Source of the DNA: Alphaproteobacteria bacterium
GTDB taxonomy: Bacteria > Pseudomonadota > Alphaproteobacteria > Micropepsales > Micropepsaceae
Length of the DNA: 64,000 nucleotides
Assembly: GCA_028871795.1 (NCBI GenBank)
Contig: JAGWMG010000014.1
Location: forward strand, 28,272 to 92,271
Direction of reading: 5' to 3'
The notes beneath the pieces were generated by a model. The model did not search any database. It was not told the origin of the DNA and saw only the letters and a program-made list of their open reading frames with translations. Positions 1-9,116 of this stretch are shown here, piece by piece. Positions within the stretch are counted from its first letter, which is position 1. Each line of letters starts with the position of its first letter. The position numbers and the translations under genes were made by a program.

Positions 1-996
1 GGACCGCTGGCGAACGGCGCCACGACGCTGATGTTCGAAGGCGTGCCGAACTACCCGACCTCCTCGCGCTTCTGGGAGGTGATCGACAAGCACAAGGTCA
101 ACACCTTCTACACCGCGCCTACCGCGATCCGCGCGCTGATGCGCGAAGGCGAGGCGCCGGTGAAGAAGACCTCGCGTGCGTCCCTGCGGCTGCTCGGCAC
201 CGTGGGCGAGCCGATCAACCCCGAAGCCTGGCTGTGGTATCACCGCGTCGTCGGCGACGGCCGCTGTCCGATCGTCGATACCTGGTGGCAGACGGAGACC
301 GGCGGCATCCTGATCTCGCCGCTGCCCGGCGCCACGGACCTCAAACCGGGCTCCGCGACCAAGCCGCTGTTCGGCATCCGGCCGCAGATCGTCGATGCCG
401 AAGGCAAGCCGCAGGAAGGCGCCGCCAGCGGCAACCTGGTGCTGCTCGACTCCTGGCCGGGGCAGATGCGCACCGTCTATGGCGATCACCGGCGCTTCGC
501 CAACACCTACTTCCGCACCTACCGCGGCAAGTACTTCACCGGCGACGGCTGCCGGCGCGATGAGGATGGCTATTACTGGATCACCGGCCGCGTCGACGAC
601 GTCATCAACGTCTCCGGCCACCGGCTGGGGACGGCGGAAGTGGAATCGGCTCTGGTGGAAAACACCAAGGTCGCCGAGGCCGCCGTGGTGGGCTTCCCGC
701 ACGACGTCAAGGGACAGGGCATCTATGCCTTCGTCACGCTGAAAGCGGCGGAACACGGATCGGCCGCGCTCAACGAAGAGCTAAAGCAGTTCGTATCGCG
801 GCAACTGTCGGCCATCGCCAGGCCGGACGTGATCCAGTTCGCGCCCAGCCTGCCCAAGACGCGGTCGGGTAAGATCATGCGGCGCATCCTGCGCAAGATC
901 GCCGAGGGCGACGTCTCCAACCTGGGCGACATCTCGACCCTGGCCGATCCGGCGGTGGTGAACGATCTGGTCGAGCACTCCAAGCGCTCGACTTAG
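1..996 (+). CDS. acs: Acetyl-CoA synthetase, C-terminal half (5' end outside window)
   Basis: The reading frame is open from base 1, so only about the last 331 residues are seen of a protein normally near 650. It activates acetate with ATP and CoA through acetyl-AMP. Visible AMP-forming ligase motifs are [10 protein letters not shown], the [18 protein letters not shown] hinge region and the C-terminal [11 protein letters not shown], whose lysine is the conserved catalytic residue that is acetylated in many bacteria. The stop overlaps the convergent pterin dehydratase stop by 2 nt. The motif set is specific for Acs rather than for other AMP-forming ligases. Confidence 0.96.
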   Translation, partial: GPLANGATTLMFEGVPNYPTSSRFWEVIDKHKVNTFYTAPTAIRALMREGEAPVKKTSRASLRLLGTVGEPINPEAWLWYHRVVGDGRCPIVDTWWQTETGGILISPLPGATDLKPGSATKPLFGIRPQIVDAEGKPQEGAASGNLVLLDSWPGQMRTVYGDHRRFANTYFRTYRGKYFTGDGCRRDEDGYYWITGRVDDVINVSGHRLGTAEVESALVENTKVAEAAVVGFPHDVKGQGIYAFVTLKAAEHGSAALNEELKQFVSRQLSAIARPDVIQFAPSLPKTRSGKIMRRILRKIAEGDVSNLGDISTLADPAVVNDLVEHSKRST

Positions 997-1286
997 CGCC
1001 CTTTTGAATATTCCTCCATCGCCTTCGCCATCTCGATGTCCTTCTGCGTGACGCCGCCCGCGTCATGGGTGGAGAGCGTCACCTCGATTTTGTTGTAGAC
1101 GTTGAACCACTCGGGATGGTGGTCGAGCTTTTCCGCCAGCAGCGCCACCCTGGTCATAAAACCGAAGGCGTGGTTGAAATCCTTGAACTGGAACAGGCGG
1201 GTGATTGCGTCCCGGCCCTTGATCTCGCGCCATTCCGGAAATTCCCTTAAAAAGGCGGTTCGGGCGGCGGTATCGAGCTTTTTCAT
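993..1286 (-). CDS. phhB: 4a-hydroxytetrahydrobiopterin dehydratase
   Basis: A 97-residue protein of the pterin-4a-carbinolamine dehydratase (PCD/DCoH) family, which recycles the pterin cofactor of phenylalanine hydroxylase. The family core is visible: [20 protein letters not shown] followed by the DHHPEW motif and [17 protein letters not shown]. The first ATG ([10 protein letters not shown]) gives the usual length; a longer in-frame extension would run into the divergent neighbour and has no family match. No aromatic hydroxylase gene is in the window, so its partner is elsewhere or its role is general pterin maintenance. Confidence 0.93.
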   Translation of the reverse strand: MKKLDTAARTAFLREFPEWREIKGRDAITRLFQFKDFNHAFGFMTRVALLAEKLDHHPEWFNVYNKIEVTLSTHDAGGVTQKDIEMAKAMEEYSKGR

Positions 1287-1313
1287 GCTGCGTACTCCAT
1301 CGGGCTGGCGGCG

Positions 1314-1712
1314 ATGAACTGGACGGGCATCGAAGCACCTTCCATCGACGAGATCGAGCGTCTCGCGCGCGAAGCCTACGCGGGCCTGCCGGAGAAATTC
1401 CGCGCCTTGTGCGGCGACGTGGTGTTCCTGGTGCAGGAATTCCCCGCCGAAGAGGTCATGCGCGACCTGGATCTCGAGACGGAGTTCGATCTTCTGGGCC
1501 TGTTCCAGGGTTCGACCCTGGCGGACCGGGTCGGCCACCATGGTCAGCCGGAACCGACGATGATCTTCCTCTACCGCCGGCCGATCCTCGACTACTGGGC
1601 GGAGCGTCACATCTCACTGGACGTCCTGGTGCGCCACGTGATCGTGCACGAGATCGGCCATCACTTCGGCCTGTCGGACGACGACATGGAAGCGATCGAG
1701 GGTGCGGCCTAA
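1314..1712 (+). CDS. Zincin-like metallopeptidase family protein
   Basis: A 132-residue protein with an [14 protein letters not shown] motif near the C-terminus (residues about 112-125), the HExxH zinc site of the small zincin-like family (Pfam Zincin_1, formerly DUF1025). Such proteins are common single-domain proteins in alphaproteobacteria. The substrate is unknown and peptidase activity is inferred only from the motif. It starts 27 nt from the divergent phhB start, so the two probably share a compact promoter region, and it ends 3 nt before the convergent thpR stop. Confidence 0.85.
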   Translation: MNWTGIEAPSIDEIERLAREAYAGLPEKFRALCGDVVFLVQEFPAEEVMRDLDLETEFDLLGLFQGSTLADRVGHHGQPEPTMIFLYRRPILDYWAERHISLDVLVRHVIVHEIGHHFGLSDDDMEAIEGAA

Positions 1713-1715
1713 GGC

Positions 1716-2246
1716 CTATTTCAGCCGGTACGCCTTCTCGGCCCGGTAGATGCTTCCGTTCGGCGTGAGCAGGCTGGAATACAGAATGAAGCCATCCGCC
1801 GCGAACGGCCCGCTCGCATACAGCGCGTGATCGGTGAGAAAATCCATCACGTGCCCGTTTTGCGTTCCCTTGAGCTTGGCGAGACTGACATGCGGCTTGT
1901 ATTTCCGGCCGTCGGCTTCGAGGCCGATGCGCTGCAGCGCGCTCTCGATCTTGCGCTGCAGGTGAAGAAGCGCGTCGTTGGCCGCTACACCCGCCCACAG
2001 CGCGTGGGGATGCTTGCCGCCGAACGACCCCACACCCTTCAACTCCACCGAAAACGCGGGAACGGAAATCGTCGCCAACGCGTCGTCGATGGCCGCCGCA
2101 TCGCGCCCGTCCACCTCGCCGATGAAGCGCAGAGTCAGGTGCAACTGGTCGCGCGTCTGCCAGCGCGCGCCCGGCACGCCGGCCTGCAGCAGCGCGAGGG
2201 ACTGCGCCACGGCATCGGGAAGGGCAATTGCCACGAACAGTCTCAT
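1716..2246 (-). CDS. thpR: RNA 2',3'-cyclic phosphodiesterase (2H family)
   Basis: A 176-residue 2H-phosphoesterase. Both catalytic HxTx-type motifs are present: HLTLRF at about residues 36-41 and HVSLAK at about 119-124. The N-terminus MRLFVAIALPD is typical of ThpR/LigT. It hydrolyses RNA 2',3'-cyclic phosphate ends and in vitro can join tRNA halves. Its ATG overlaps the murJ stop by 4 nt, so it is the second gene of a murJ-thpR operon. Confidence 0.92.
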   Translation of the reverse strand: MRLFVAIALPDAVAQSLALLQAGVPGARWQTRDQLHLTLRFIGEVDGRDAAAIDDALATISVPAFSVELKGVGSFGGKHPHALWAGVAANDALLHLQRKIESALQRIGLEADGRKYKPHVSLAKLKGTQNGHVMDFLTDHALYASGPFAADGFILYSSLLTPNGSIYRAEKAYRLK

Positions 2247-3772
2247 CGCCTCAGCCTTTCGAGCGGCAAGAATTTGCGGAAGGCCAATGCCGCGATCCCA
2301 TAGCTGAGCCCACCGGCGAGAACCGCAAGCCCGAGGATGACTTCGTCCCGCAGCAACCCCGGATGCAGCACGAGATTTTCGCCCAGCGCCTCGCCCGCAA
2401 GCGCGCCGGCCCCGACCGCCGCCGCGGCGATGATTGTCGGCGCCAGCGAACGCCAAAAGTTCCGATTGACCGACAACAGCGAGCGACGCTTCGCCATCCA
2501 CGCCAGCATCCCGACATTCGCCCAGGCGCCGAACGAGGTGCCGAGCGCGATGCCCAGCACGCCGAAATGCAATCCCCAGACGAGCACGACTTTCAAGGCG
2601 ATATTCAGGACGACCGAGACGATGGTGGCCCGGGCCGGGCTCGCCGTGTCGTGGCGCGCATAGAAGCTGGCCGAAACGATGCGCACCAGCACGAAAGCGG
2701 GCAAGCCCGCGCCGTAGCCGGCGATTGCCGCGGCCGCCATATGGCCGGCGACGAGGTCGGACGCGACATGGGGAAACAGCCCGCGCATGATCGTCATGGG
2801 CACGGCGAAGAAAGCGGCGGCGAACGGCAATGTCAGGAAAAGCACCAACGCCGCGGCGCGGTTCTGGGCGGCGTTGGCGCCCGCCAGATCGTTTTTCGCC
2901 AGAAGATTGGACATTTCCGGCAGCAGCACCGTCCCCATCGCGATGGCGAGCGTGCCCGTGGGCAACTGGTTGATGCGGTCCGCGTAGTAAAGCGCGGTGG
3001 GACCGTCCGGCAGATAGCTCGACAGCACCGTGTCGATGAACACGCTGATCTGGATGCTGGCGGAACCGATGGTCGCCGCCCCCAGCGCCCACAGAAATTC
3101 CCTCACCTGCGGCGTCCAGCGCGGAATGCGGATATGCAGGCGCAGATGGCTTCTCGCGGCGGCGACGGCGATGAAACCGAGCTGCGTCACGCCACCCAGG
3201 AATACGCCCCAGGCGGCGGCATACGCCGCGTTGGGAAACCAGTGTGCGAGGAGCAGCGTCGCCGTCATCGCGACATTGAGCAGGATCGACCAAGCGGCGG
3301 CGGCGGCGAATTTCTCCACAGCATTCAGCATCGCCGAAAGCTGTACGGAGGAAACCGTCATAATCAGGTACCAAAAGGTGATGCGGCTGAGCGCGGTCGC
3401 CAGCTCGAACTTCTCGGGATAGGCGTTGAAGCCGGGCGCCAGGGCGGCGATGACATAGCGCATGCCCACCAGCGCCGCGACCAGCAGGACGAGCTGCGCA
3501 ACGATCTGCCAAGAATAGATGGCGTCGGCGAATCGATCCGCCGCTTCCGGCCCCTCCTGGGTGCGCAATTTCGCGAACCGGGGCAGGAACGCGGCATTGA
3601 AGGCGCCTTCGCCGAAGATGGCCCGGAAATTGTTCGGCAGCCGAAAGGCCACCATGAACGCATCCGACATCGGGCCGGCGCCCAACACGAAGTTCATAAC
3701 GATGTCGCGCAAAAAGCCGGTCACCCGCGAGACCGCGGTAAAGCCGGCAACGGTGAGAAGGCGTTTGAACAT
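2243..3772 (-). CDS. murJ: Lipid II flippase MurJ
   Basis: A 509-residue polytopic membrane protein beginning MFKRLLTVAGFTAVSRVTGF, the characteristic MurJ/MviN start, with family motifs AFMVAFRLPNNFRAIFGEGA and FLPRFAKL. It moves lipid II across the inner membrane for peptidoglycan synthesis. Many hydrophobic segments span the whole length, consistent with the 13-14 helices of the MOP superfamily. It is first in the operon with thpR. The 234-nt gap to the divergent BI-1 gene holds its promoter. Confidence 0.96.
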   Translation of the reverse strand: MFKRLLTVAGFTAVSRVTGFLRDIVMNFVLGAGPMSDAFMVAFRLPNNFRAIFGEGAFNAAFLPRFAKLRTQEGPEAADRFADAIYSWQIVAQLVLLVAALVGMRYVIAALAPGFNAYPEKFELATALSRITFWYLIMTVSSVQLSAMLNAVEKFAAAAAWSILLNVAMTATLLLAHWFPNAAYAAAWGVFLGGVTQLGFIAVAAARSHLRLHIRIPRWTPQVREFLWALGAATIGSASIQISVFIDTVLSSYLPDGPTALYYADRINQLPTGTLAIAMGTVLLPEMSNLLAKNDLAGANAAQNRAAALVLFLTLPFAAAFFAVPMTIMRGLFPHVASDLVAGHMAAAAIAGYGAGLPAFVLVRIVSASFYARHDTASPARATIVSVVLNIALKVVLVWGLHFGVLGIALGTSFGAWANVGMLAWMAKRRSLLSVNRNFWRSLAPTIIAAAAVGAGALAGEALGENLVLHPGLLRDEVILGLAVLAGGLSYGIAALAFRKFLPLERLRR

Positions 3773-3915
3773 CAGGAAGCCAAGTTCAATTCAGACTCAC
3801 CAGCGACTGCTTCGGAATAGACGATTTTTCATGCACCAGACAGGGCGCCCTGCGTCAAGTTCGCGGGATGACCAATCCGTCATGGTCTTGTGCTTCGTTA
3901 ACCCCCTATATCGGC

Positions 3916-3995
3916 CCGAATTTTTCGGAATGCCTTGATACCGAGGCGCCCAAGCACGATATTAGAGTGCGTTGCGGCCCTTTGGGGCCGAAAGG
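3916..3995 (+). promoter_or_regulatory. Probable ybhL-leader RNA element upstream of the BI-1 gene
   Basis: The untranslated region before the BI-1/YbhL gene contains consecutive small hairpins: CCGAA/TTCGG, GCCT/AGGC (3932-3947), GCAC/GTGC (3954-3970) and CGGCCC-TTTG-GGGCCG (3975-3990), followed directly by the ribosome binding site AAGGAAGGA. A conserved structured element called the ybhL leader has been described upstream of this gene in alphaproteobacteria. The match here rests on gene context and structure, not on an alignment. Confidence 0.5.
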
Positions 3996-4006
3996 AAGGA
4001 TTCTCC

Positions 4007-4747
4007 ATGGCGGACTTCGACAATAGGCTTGCTCGCGGCCAGACGGCCGAGGCAGGAGTCATCGACTCCGGCCTGCGCGCCTACATGCTGCGCGTCTACA
4101 ACTACATGCTGGTGGGCTTGGTCCTGACGGGTGCGACAGCCTGGCTGACGGCCTCCACCCCGTTGCGCGACGTATTCTTTCAGGTTCAGCCGCAGACCGG
4201 CATGATCGGCCTGTCGATGCTGGGCTGGGTGGCGCTGATCGCCCCGTTCATCTTGGTGATGTTGCTGTCATTCCGCATCCAGCGCATGAGCCTGGCTACC
4301 GCTCAGGCGACATTCTGGGCCTATGCCGGGTTGATGGGCATATCGCTGACACCGATTATCTGGGTCTATACGGGCGCCGCGATCGCTCAGACGTTCTTCA
4401 TTACCGCGGCGACGTTCGGCGCGATGAGCCTGTGGGGCTACACCACCGGCCGCGACCTGACCGGGCTCGGCTCCTTCCTGTTCATGGGCCTGATCGGGAT
4501 CATCATCGCGTCGGTGGTGAACATATTTGTGGCGTCCTCGATGATGAGCTGGATCGTCTCCGTAGCCGGCGTGCTGATTTTCACCGGCCTGACGGCTTAT
4601 GACACCCAGTGGATCAAGAACAGCTATTCGGTCAACGACGACGGTTCCGTGGCGGGCCGCAAAGCAATTTTCGGGGCGTTAAAGCTGTATCTCGACTTCC
4701 TCAATCTGTTCCTGATGCTGCTGCGTCTGCTGGGCAACCGCCGCTGA
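4007..4747 (+). CDS. ybhL: Bax inhibitor-1/YccA family membrane protein
   Basis: A 246-residue protein with about seven hydrophobic helices. It has the BI-1 family C-terminal signature TGLTAYDTQWIKNSY and ends in a basic LLRLLGNRR tail. The start MADFDNRLARGQ is chosen because AAGGAAGGA lies 6 nt upstream. The N-terminal stretch up to about residue 25 is soluble, as in other alphaproteobacterial members. The family includes pH-sensitive calcium-leak proteins; the role in this organism is not known. It is monocistronic, with a strong terminator just downstream. Confidence 0.92.
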   Translation: MADFDNRLARGQTAEAGVIDSGLRAYMLRVYNYMLVGLVLTGATAWLTASTPLRDVFFQVQPQTGMIGLSMLGWVALIAPFILVMLLSFRIQRMSLATAQATFWAYAGLMGISLTPIIWVYTGAAIAQTFFITAATFGAMSLWGYTTGRDLTGLGSFLFMGLIGIIIASVVNIFVASSMMSWIVSVAGVLIFTGLTAYDTQWIKNSYSVNDDGSVAGRKAIFGALKLYLDFLNLFLMLLRLLGNRR

Positions 4748-4767
4748 GCAGTCCGGCGGAAAACACG

Positions 4768-4798
4768 AAAGGCCCCGATGGCGACATCGGGGCCTTTT
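4768..4798 (+). terminator. Rho-independent terminator after the BI-1 gene
   Basis: A 13-bp perfect stem, AAAGGCCCCGATG with a GCGA tetraloop, returning as CATCGGGGCCTTTT and ending in a T run. It begins about 20 nt after the BI-1 stop. The flanking A and T tracts could let it work in both directions. Confidence 0.92.
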
Positions 4799-5057
4799 CG
4801 TTTGTCGGCGAATCGATATGCCGAGCGCACATCGCGGGGCTGCACGATGTCGCAGCCTTGATTCGCTTAAATATTCTTCAGATTAAGTCACGAAACCGCC
4901 ACGATTGGACCACCGCGAAGCCTTACTCGACCGGCAAGTTCCGCCCCGTCGGCTGGTTCGAAACGAAGGACCGTCCTGCGACTTTCAAGCCCCCCAGCCC
5001 CCAGTCCGGGGTGGTCCTGATCGGCCAGCCGACCTCTTGTCTTCCCACTCTCCATCT
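4799..5057. other. Intergenic region, no convincing gene
   Basis: About 260 bases between the terminator and the next gene. A plus-strand frame ending at 5061 has codons rich in G/C at third positions from about 4905 on, but it has no ATG and no family I recognise; a minus-strand frame of 55 codons also exists. Neither is annotated. Confidence 0.5.
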
Positions 5058-5423
5058 CTAGAACCCGAGCTTGCGCAGGTTCGCGGCTATCTGGCCGAAG
5101 AGCCCGCCCACGCCCCCGGTGAGGATCGAAATGCCCGTCCCGATCGCGACCATCGAGGCGTAGGTATCGCCGAACAGCACCGACAGCCCCACGGCCGGCA
5201 CCACGCACAGCCCGCCGGCGAGCGCTCCGCCCAGCGCGCCGACGGCGAAGCCCCGGCCGAAGTCCATTGCATAGAGGTAGCCCGCGGTCGCCGAAATCAT
5301 CATGCGGCCGAACACGAAAAGATGGACCGCCACCCAGGGGGAGAAATGGCCGATCCCCGCCAAGGCAAATTGCAAGCTCAGCCCGACGAACGTTGCGCGC
5401 AGCAGAATACGGGCGCTGACCAT
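5058..5423 (-). CDS. Small glycine-rich membrane protein of unknown function
   Basis: A 121-residue protein, mostly hydrophobic, with about four membrane segments (roughly residues 8-30, 34-54, 58-80 and 90-112) and many small residues in the third and fourth. The ATG at 5423 is preceded by AAGGAAGGAAA, which decides the start over one 12 codons upstream. I do not recognise the family. It is divergent from the ABC operon, with a 113-nt shared upstream region. Confidence 0.75.
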   Translation of the reverse strand: MVSARILLRATFVGLSLQFALAGIGHFSPWVAVHLFVFGRMMISATAGYLYAMDFGRGFAVGALGGALAGGLCVVPAVGLSVLFGDTYASMVAIGTGISILTGGVGGLFGQIAANLRKLGF

Positions 5424-5536
5424 GGCATTTTCCTTCCTTTTCGCCGGTCGATGTCCCATTCGTAATCCTTCCGGGCTTGCGAGCGAAAGGCGATTTCTCT
5501 AAGGGGATTCGTGCCGTCAACCCGCCGCCTATCTCC

Positions 5537-6499
5537 ATGATCGAAATCGAGGGCCTGACCAAACGCTTCGGTGCCGTCACGGCGGTGGCTGGCCTCAGCC
5601 TGAAGGTCGGTAAAGGCGAGGTGCTGGGGTTTCTCGGCCCCAACGGCGCGGGCAAATCCACCACCATGAAAATGGTGACGGGCTACCTCGCGCCGACGGA
5701 CGGCAAAATCCGCGTCTGCGGCCACGACATCGAGACGGCGACCGTCGAAGCGCAGGCTTTGATCGGTTACCTCCCCGAAGGAGCGCCTTCCTACGGCGAT
5801 ATGACGGCCGGCCGCTTTCTTGCCTTCATCGCGGAAGTGCGCTGCTTCCGGGGGACGGAAGCAAAAGCGCGGGTGAAAGACGCCGTCGAAAAGACCGAGA
5901 TCGGACCGGTCCTCGATCAGCCGATCGAAACGCTGTCCAAGGGTTTCAAGCGCCGCGTCGGCCTGGCGCAGGCCATCCTGCACGACCCGCCGGTCCTCAT
6001 CATGGACGAACCCACCGACGGCCTCGATCCCAACCAGAAACATTCCGTGCGGACGCTGATCCGCGCCATGGCGGCCGAAAAGGCGATCATCATCTCGACG
6101 CATCTGCTGGAAGAAGTGGAAGCGATCTGCACCCGCGCCGTCATCATCGATCGAGGCGCCGTCGTCGCCGACGGCACGCCGGGGGAGCTTCTGGCGCGCT
6201 CGCGCTATCACAATGCGGTGACGGTCGTGCTACCCGAAAGCGAAGCCAATGCCGCTGCCGCGAAACTCAAGGGACTTTCCCCTGTTGCCGGCGTCGAGCG
6301 GACCGCGCGCCCCGACGGCATCGTCCAACTCACCGCCTTCCCCAGGAGCGGCGCGCTCTTGATCGAGGCCGTGAGCGCATTGGCAATGCGCGAAAAGTGG
6401 ACCGTCAGGGAGATGGTCGCCGAGCCCGGCCGCCTGGACGAGGTCTTCCGCGCCATCACGACCGACGATGCCCAGCGTGCCAAGGCGGCAAGGGCATGA
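5537..6499 (+). CDS. ABC transporter ATP-binding protein (GldA/CcmA type)
   Basis: A 320-residue ATPase with Walker A GPNGAGKST, a signature LSKGFKRRVGLAQA in place of the canonical LSGGQ (usual for the drug/GldA subgroup), Walker B LIMDEPTDGLDP and H-loop STHLLEEVEAIC. The C-terminal 100 residues form the variable extension of this subgroup. It overlaps the permease start by 4 nt (ATGA) and heads a four-gene operon with a permease, a GldG-like protein and a DUF4340 protein. The substrate is unknown. Confidence 0.93.
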   Translation: MIEIEGLTKRFGAVTAVAGLSLKVGKGEVLGFLGPNGAGKSTTMKMVTGYLAPTDGKIRVCGHDIETATVEAQALIGYLPEGAPSYGDMTAGRFLAFIAEVRCFRGTEAKARVKDAVEKTEIGPVLDQPIETLSKGFKRRVGLAQAILHDPPVLIMDEPTDGLDPNQKHSVRTLIRAMAAEKAIIISTHLLEEVEAICTRAVIIDRGAVVADGTPGELLARSRYHNAVTVVLPESEANAAAAKLKGLSPVAGVERTARPDGIVQLTAFPRSGALLIEAVSALAMREKWTVREMVAEPGRLDEVFRAITTDDAQRAKAARA

Positions 6500-7230
6500 A
6501 TTACGTCCTGCCCATCTTCAAGCGCGAGTTCGCCGCCTACTTCGCGACGCCGCTGGCCTACGTCTTTATCGTGATCTTCCTGTTCGCGATGGGCGTATTC
6601 ACTTTCTATGTCGGCCATTTCTACGAGAACGGGATCGCCGACCTGTCGGTGTTCTTCGGCTTTCATCCGTGGCTCTACCTGTTCCTGGTGCCCGCCATTT
6701 CCATGCGGCTGTGGGCGGAGGAGCGCAAAAGCGGCACCGTGGAACTGCTGCTGACGCTGCCCGTGCCGCTGTGGGCGAGCGTCGTCGGCAAGTATCTGGC
6801 GGCGTGGGTTTTCACTGCAATCGCACTTCTGCTCACCTTTCCGATCTGGCTGACCGTGAATTTCCTCGGCGAGCCGGACAACGGCGTGATCCTGGCGAGC
6901 TATATCGGCAGCTTCCTGATGGCGGGCGGATACCTTGCCATAGGGGCGTGCATATCGGCGGCGACAACCAACCAGGTGATCGCCTTCGTGGTGAGCGTCG
7001 TCGTCTGTTTCCTGTTCACGGTTTCCGGCGCGCCGCTGGTGCTCGATTTCTTCCGCGCCTGGGCACCGCTGCCGTTGATCGAAGCCGTCTCGTCGTTCAG
7101 CTTCCTCACCCATTTCACGGCGATCACGCAGGGCGTGATCGATCTGCGCGACGTCGTGTTCTTCGGCTCGCTGATAGCGCTGTTCCTGACCGCGAATGTC
7201 GTGATCGTCGATCTGTCGAAGGACCGCTGA
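6496..7230 (+). CDS. ABC-2 type permease (GldF-like)
   Basis: A 244-residue integral membrane protein with six predicted helices. It opens MNYVLPIFKREFAAYFATP and carries the conserved cytosolic loop RLWAEERKSGTVELLLTLPV, both typical of GldF/NosY-type permeases. It forms the membrane channel for the ATPase encoded immediately upstream, to whose stop codon its start is fused. GldF relatives in non-gliding bacteria have no proven cargo. Confidence 0.9.
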   Translation: MNYVLPIFKREFAAYFATPLAYVFIVIFLFAMGVFTFYVGHFYENGIADLSVFFGFHPWLYLFLVPAISMRLWAEERKSGTVELLLTLPVPLWASVVGKYLAAWVFTAIALLLTFPIWLTVNFLGEPDNGVILASYIGSFLMAGGYLAIGACISAATTNQVIAFVVSVVVCFLFTVSGAPLVLDFFRAWAPLPLIEAVSSFSFLTHFTAITQGVIDLRDVVFFGSLIALFLTANVVIVDLSKDR

Positions 7231-7234
7231 GACG

Positions 7235-9109
7235 ATGAACCCGCTCTCCCGCCGCCTTTACGCGATCGGCGCCATCGTGCTGGCGGCGGTGCTGTTCGTC
7301 GGCTTCAATATCGCCGTCGACGCCTCGATCACCACCGCCCGCCTCGATCTGACGGAACACGGGCGTTTCACGCTGTCGCGCGGCACACGCAACATCATCG
7401 CAGGCCTGCAGGAACCGATCACGCTGAAATTCTTCTACTCGAAGAAGGTCGCCGCCGATTACGCCCAGACCCGTGCCTACGCGAATCGCGTGCGCGACCT
7501 GCTGCACGAATACGCCGCGCTGAGTCACGGCAAGATCGTCCTGGAAGAGGTCGATCCGGAGCCCTACACGCCCGCCGAAGACGAAGCCACCGCCGACGGC
7601 CTCACCGCCGCGCCGACCGATTCCGGCGACGTCGTCTATTTCGGCCTGGTCGGCTCCAACCGCATCGATGGAAGAGAGGCCGTTCCCTACTTCACGCCCG
7701 AGCGCGAACCGTTCCTCGAATACGACCTTTCCTCGCTGATATATCGCCTGGCGACGCCCAAGAAGCCCAAGCTCGCCATCGTCACGAGCTTGCCGCTCGA
7801 CACCGGCATCGGCGGCATGGCAGCGGCGATGCAGGGCACGGCGCAGCCCTTTGCCATCTATCAGGAACTGTCCCAGACCTACGACACGCAGATGCTCGAT
7901 CGCGCTTTCACGAGCATCCCGTCGGACGCCGACGTGCTGATGATCGTGCAGCCGGGCGCGCTGACGGACGAGCAGAACTACGCCATCGACCAGTTCGTGC
8001 TGAAGGGCGGCCGCGCGCTGGTCTTCGTCGATCCCAATTCGGAGCTGGCTGCGGGCGCAGGCGGCACCGATCCGTCCATGTCTCCTCCGGCGTCGTCATC
8101 GCTGCCGCGCCTGTTCCAGGCCTGGGGCCTGGGCTTTTACGCCAACAAGGTGATCGGCGATCTGAAGCTGGCGCAGCGCGTACAAACCTCCCAGAACGGC
8201 GAGCCGGTCAGATACCCCGTCTGGCTGCATCTGGCGCACGATCAGTTCGACGCCAGCGATCCCATCACCGCGAATCTTCAGGTGCTCAACCTGGCAAGCG
8301 CCGGCGCGCTGTTTCCCCGCAAAGACGCCACGACGCATTTTGCGACCCTGGCCGCCTCGTCGCCGCAATCCGCCCTGCTCGATTCCGAGGAAGTGCGTCT
8401 GAACGCCAAACCGGAGGATTTGTCGTCCGACATCACGCCCGGCGGCAAGCCGTTCGCGATCGCGGCGCGCATTTCCGGTCCGGCCAAGACGGCGTTTCCC
8501 GACGGGCCTCCCGGCGTCGGCGGCGTGCAGGTGAAAAGCGCAAAAAACATCAACGTCGTGGTCATGGCCGACACCGACATCTTCGACAACCGTTTCTGGG
8601 TGCGCTTGGGCAGTCTCTACGGCAAGCAGGTTGCCGCGCCATTCGCGGACAATGGCGCCTTCGTGATGAACGCGGTCGAGAATCTGATGGGCTCCGGCGA
8701 TCTGATCTCGCTGCGCACCCGCGCGACCGACGACAGGCCCTTCACCGTGGTGCGTGACCTGCAGGCGCAGGCGCAAGCGCAGTACCAACAGGAGGCGGAA
8801 GCCTTGCAGACGCGCCTCACCGACACCCAGCAGCGCCTGCACGACCTGCAACAGGGCCAGGGCGGCAAAGGCGACAGCGTGACGCTCACTCCGCAGCAGC
8901 AGACCGAGATCGAACGCTTCAAGCGCGAACTGAGCCGGACCCGCGAACAATTGCGGGAGGTGCAACGCAATCTGCGCAAGGACATCGACCTGTTGGGCTC
9001 CGTCCTCGCCTTCGCAAACATCGCCCTCGTGCCGCTTCTCGTCGCGGGTTTCGCGCTCGCGCTGGCCGCCCTGCGCCGCCGGCGCCGGGCGCGCGCCATC
9101 AAGATTTGA
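7235..9109 (+). CDS. GldG-family ABC transporter auxiliary protein
   Basis: A 624-residue protein with an N-terminal membrane anchor (about residues 10-28), a long extracytoplasmic region with DLTEHGRFTLSRGTRNII and ITLKFFYSKK, a Gln/Glu/Arg-rich coiled coil (about residues 505-580) and a C-terminal helix (about 595-615) before a basic tail. This is the GldG/DUF7088-type architecture found beside GldF permeases. It begins 4 nt after the permease stop. It probably acts as the periplasmic part of the complex; this is inference from family context. Confidence 0.85.
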   Translation: MNPLSRRLYAIGAIVLAAVLFVGFNIAVDASITTARLDLTEHGRFTLSRGTRNIIAGLQEPITLKFFYSKKVAADYAQTRAYANRVRDLLHEYAALSHGKIVLEEVDPEPYTPAEDEATADGLTAAPTDSGDVVYFGLVGSNRIDGREAVPYFTPEREPFLEYDLSSLIYRLATPKKPKLAIVTSLPLDTGIGGMAAAMQGTAQPFAIYQELSQTYDTQMLDRAFTSIPSDADVLMIVQPGALTDEQNYAIDQFVLKGGRALVFVDPNSELAAGAGGTDPSMSPPASSSLPRLFQAWGLGFYANKVIGDLKLAQRVQTSQNGEPVRYPVWLHLAHDQFDASDPITANLQVLNLASAGALFPRKDATTHFATLAASSPQSALLDSEEVRLNAKPEDLSSDITPGGKPFAIAARISGPAKTAFPDGPPGVGGVQVKSAKNINVVVMADTDIFDNRFWVRLGSLYGKQVAAPFADNGAFVMNAVENLMGSGDLISLRTRATDDRPFTVVRDLQAQAQAQYQQEAEALQTRLTDTQQRLHDLQQGQGGKGDSVTLTPQQQTEIERFKRELSRTREQLREVQRNLRKDIDLLGSVLAFANIALVPLLVAGFALALAALRRRRRARAIKI

Positions 9110-9116
9110 GGCCGCG

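Noticed and set aside
2228-3820. Plus-strand long open frame opposite murJ
   Set aside because: Composition is typical antisense of a high-GC gene; murJ has clear family motifs.
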